From the NCBI GenBank assembly GCA_007116995.1, contig SKHL01000111.1, positions 1 to 8,048 of the forward strand: DNA of 8,048 nucleotides, read 5' to 3'. Below, in pieces: positions 7,582 to 8,048 of this stretch (within the stretch, counting starts at the first letter, position 1; each line of letters opens with the position of its first letter). This DNA comes from Limnochordia bacterium (GTDB lineage Bacteria; Bacillota; Limnochordia; Darwinibacteriales; DTU012). The notes under the pieces are model-generated. The model did not search any database, had not been told where the DNA came from, and saw only the letters and a program-made list of their open reading frames with translations. Position numbers and translations under genes: made by a program.

Positions 7582-7920
7582 GCTTAAGTGAGTTAGGTGA
7601 TCGCGGGAGCAATCCTGAGGAAAGTCCGAGCTCCATAGGGCAGGATGCTGGGTAACGCCCAGTGGGGGCAACCCTAAGGAAAGTGCCACAGAGATATACC
7701 GCCTACGATTGTAGGTAAGGGTGAAAAGGTGAGGTAAGAGCTCACCAGCAGCTAGGTGACTAGTTGGCTAGGCAAACCCCATTCGGAGCAAGGCCAAATA
7801 GGAGAGAAGGAGCTGCCCGTTCCGGTATACTCTCGGGTTGGCTGCATGAGGTGTTAGGCGACTAGCATCCTAGATAGATGATCATTCACGACAGAACTCG
7901 GCTTATCGATTCACTTTAGC
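7582..7920 (+). ncRNA. rnpB: RNase P RNA, class A
   Basis: This is the catalytic RNA of RNase P, which removes 5' leaders from pre-tRNAs together with the RnpA protein. Conserved blocks appear in order: GAGGAAAGTCCGAGCTCC (7617-7634, 5' half of P4 and CR I), AGGGCAGGATGC, GGTAACGCCC, AAGTGCCACAGA, GGTAAGGGTGAAA, GGTAAGAGCTCACCAGC, CGGAGCAAGGCCAAATAGG, the L15-type CGGGTTGGCTGC whose GGT (7836-7838) should pair with the tRNA 3' end, and ACGACAGAACTCGGCTTA (7889-7906, 3' half of P4). The layout follows the E. coli class A type rather than the Bacillus class B type. The ends are set by helix P1: GCTTAAGTGA (7582-7591) pairs with TCACTTTAGC (7911-7920) except for one U-U mismatch. The length is about 339 bases. 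The exact mature ends may differ by a few bases. The promoter and terminator are both visible. Confidence 0.96.
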
Positions 7921-7950
7921 CCATGATTATTTTACATAAAGCGGGAAAAG

Positions 7951-7980
7951 AACCTTGATTCCTATCAGGGTTGGTTTTGT
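7951..7980 (+). terminator. Intrinsic terminator of rnpB
   Basis: AACCTTGAT (7951-7959) pairs with ATCAGGGTT (7964-7972), nine pairs with one G-U wobble, around a four-base loop TCCT. The tail GGTTTTGT carries a T-run, and an A-run (7946-7949) on the other flank could pair with it to extend the stem. It lies 30 bases after the end of rnpB and is left intact by the element that follows. Confidence 0.82.
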
Positions 7981-7982
7981 CG

Positions 7983-8048
7983 GTGTGCCACGCATGACAC
8001 ATAGCTAGGCGGTGAAAGTCCGCTATGGGGGCTGGCAGTAGCCAACCA
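7983..8048 (+). mobile_element. 5' end of a group IIC intron (runs off the window)
   Basis: The sequence begins GTGTGCC, fitting the GUGYG start of group II introns. It continues with features shared with the well-studied Oceanobacillus iheyensis class IIC intron: GUGUGCC, then GCAUG, then a GGUGA-A/G-AGUCC element (8011-8021), and an AGUAGCC-type segment near 8038. The first stem is TGTGCCA/TGACACA with a CGCA loop (one C-A mismatch). A second stem, GCGG/CCGC, encloses TGAAAGT. These are the opening helices of ribozyme domain I. Class IIC introns use intrinsic terminator hairpins as insertion signals, and this one starts ten bases behind the rnpB terminator stem, which supports the call independently. 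The remaining RNA domains, the reverse transcriptase/maturase gene if present, and the 3' exon lie beyond base 8048, so completeness and activity cannot be judged. Only 66 bases are available. Confidence 0.78.

Noticed and set aside
7582..7920. Class B (Bacillus-type) RNase P RNA
   Set aside because: The order and sequence of blocks, including AGCAAGGCCAAATAGG and the GGTTGGCTGC L15 region, follow class A.
1..8048. CRISPR array, tRNA genes, or insertion-sequence transposase
   Set aside because: No regularly spaced repeats, tRNA-like cloverleaf or transposase-like protein was seen on either strand.

Overview
The window looks like a stretch of chromosome from an anaerobic Firmicute of the Clostridia, possibly Peptococcaceae-like; this placement is inferred. 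Three things point that way: moderate GC, strong purine-rich Shine-Dalgarno sites, and a very large acyl-CoA dehydratase-activase-type protein typical of strict anaerobes. A class A RNase P RNA, rather than the Bacillus-type class B, argues against Bacilli. Everything recognised lies on the + strand.

Left part (3-5729). The window opens inside a giant CoA-enzyme activase (two BcrA/BadF-type ATPase modules plus DUF2229 and a dehydratase-D-like region) whose N-terminus lies upstream. An isochorismatase-fold cysteine hydrolase follows after 40 bases, and then a two-part GNAT acetyltransferase preceded by a perfect 10-bp hairpin. These are metabolic or accessory genes with no evident shared pathway.

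Middle part (5841-7527). A compact housekeeping cluster: trmK (tRNA m1A22 methyltransferase), an overlapping Nif3/DUF34 dinuclear-metal protein, and a 61-residue DksA/TraR-type zinc-finger protein. Overlaps and short gaps suggest one transcript.

Right part (7547-8048). A well-formed sigma-A-type promoter with an extended -10 drives rnpB, the RNase P RNA, which ends in a P1-closing sequence and an intrinsic terminator. Ten bases after the terminator stem, the last 66 bases match the 5' end of a group IIC intron (GUGUGCC start and a GGUGAAAGUCC element). Class IIC introns are known to insert just behind intrinsic terminators, so this appears to be such an insertion behind the rnpB terminator. 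It is the most interesting item here. The body of the intron, and any reverse transcriptase, would lie beyond the window.

No wholly new system is evident. The points worth following are the intron at rnpB, the 5' hairpin of the GNAT gene, the orphan activase, and the short zinc-finger protein next to rnpB.
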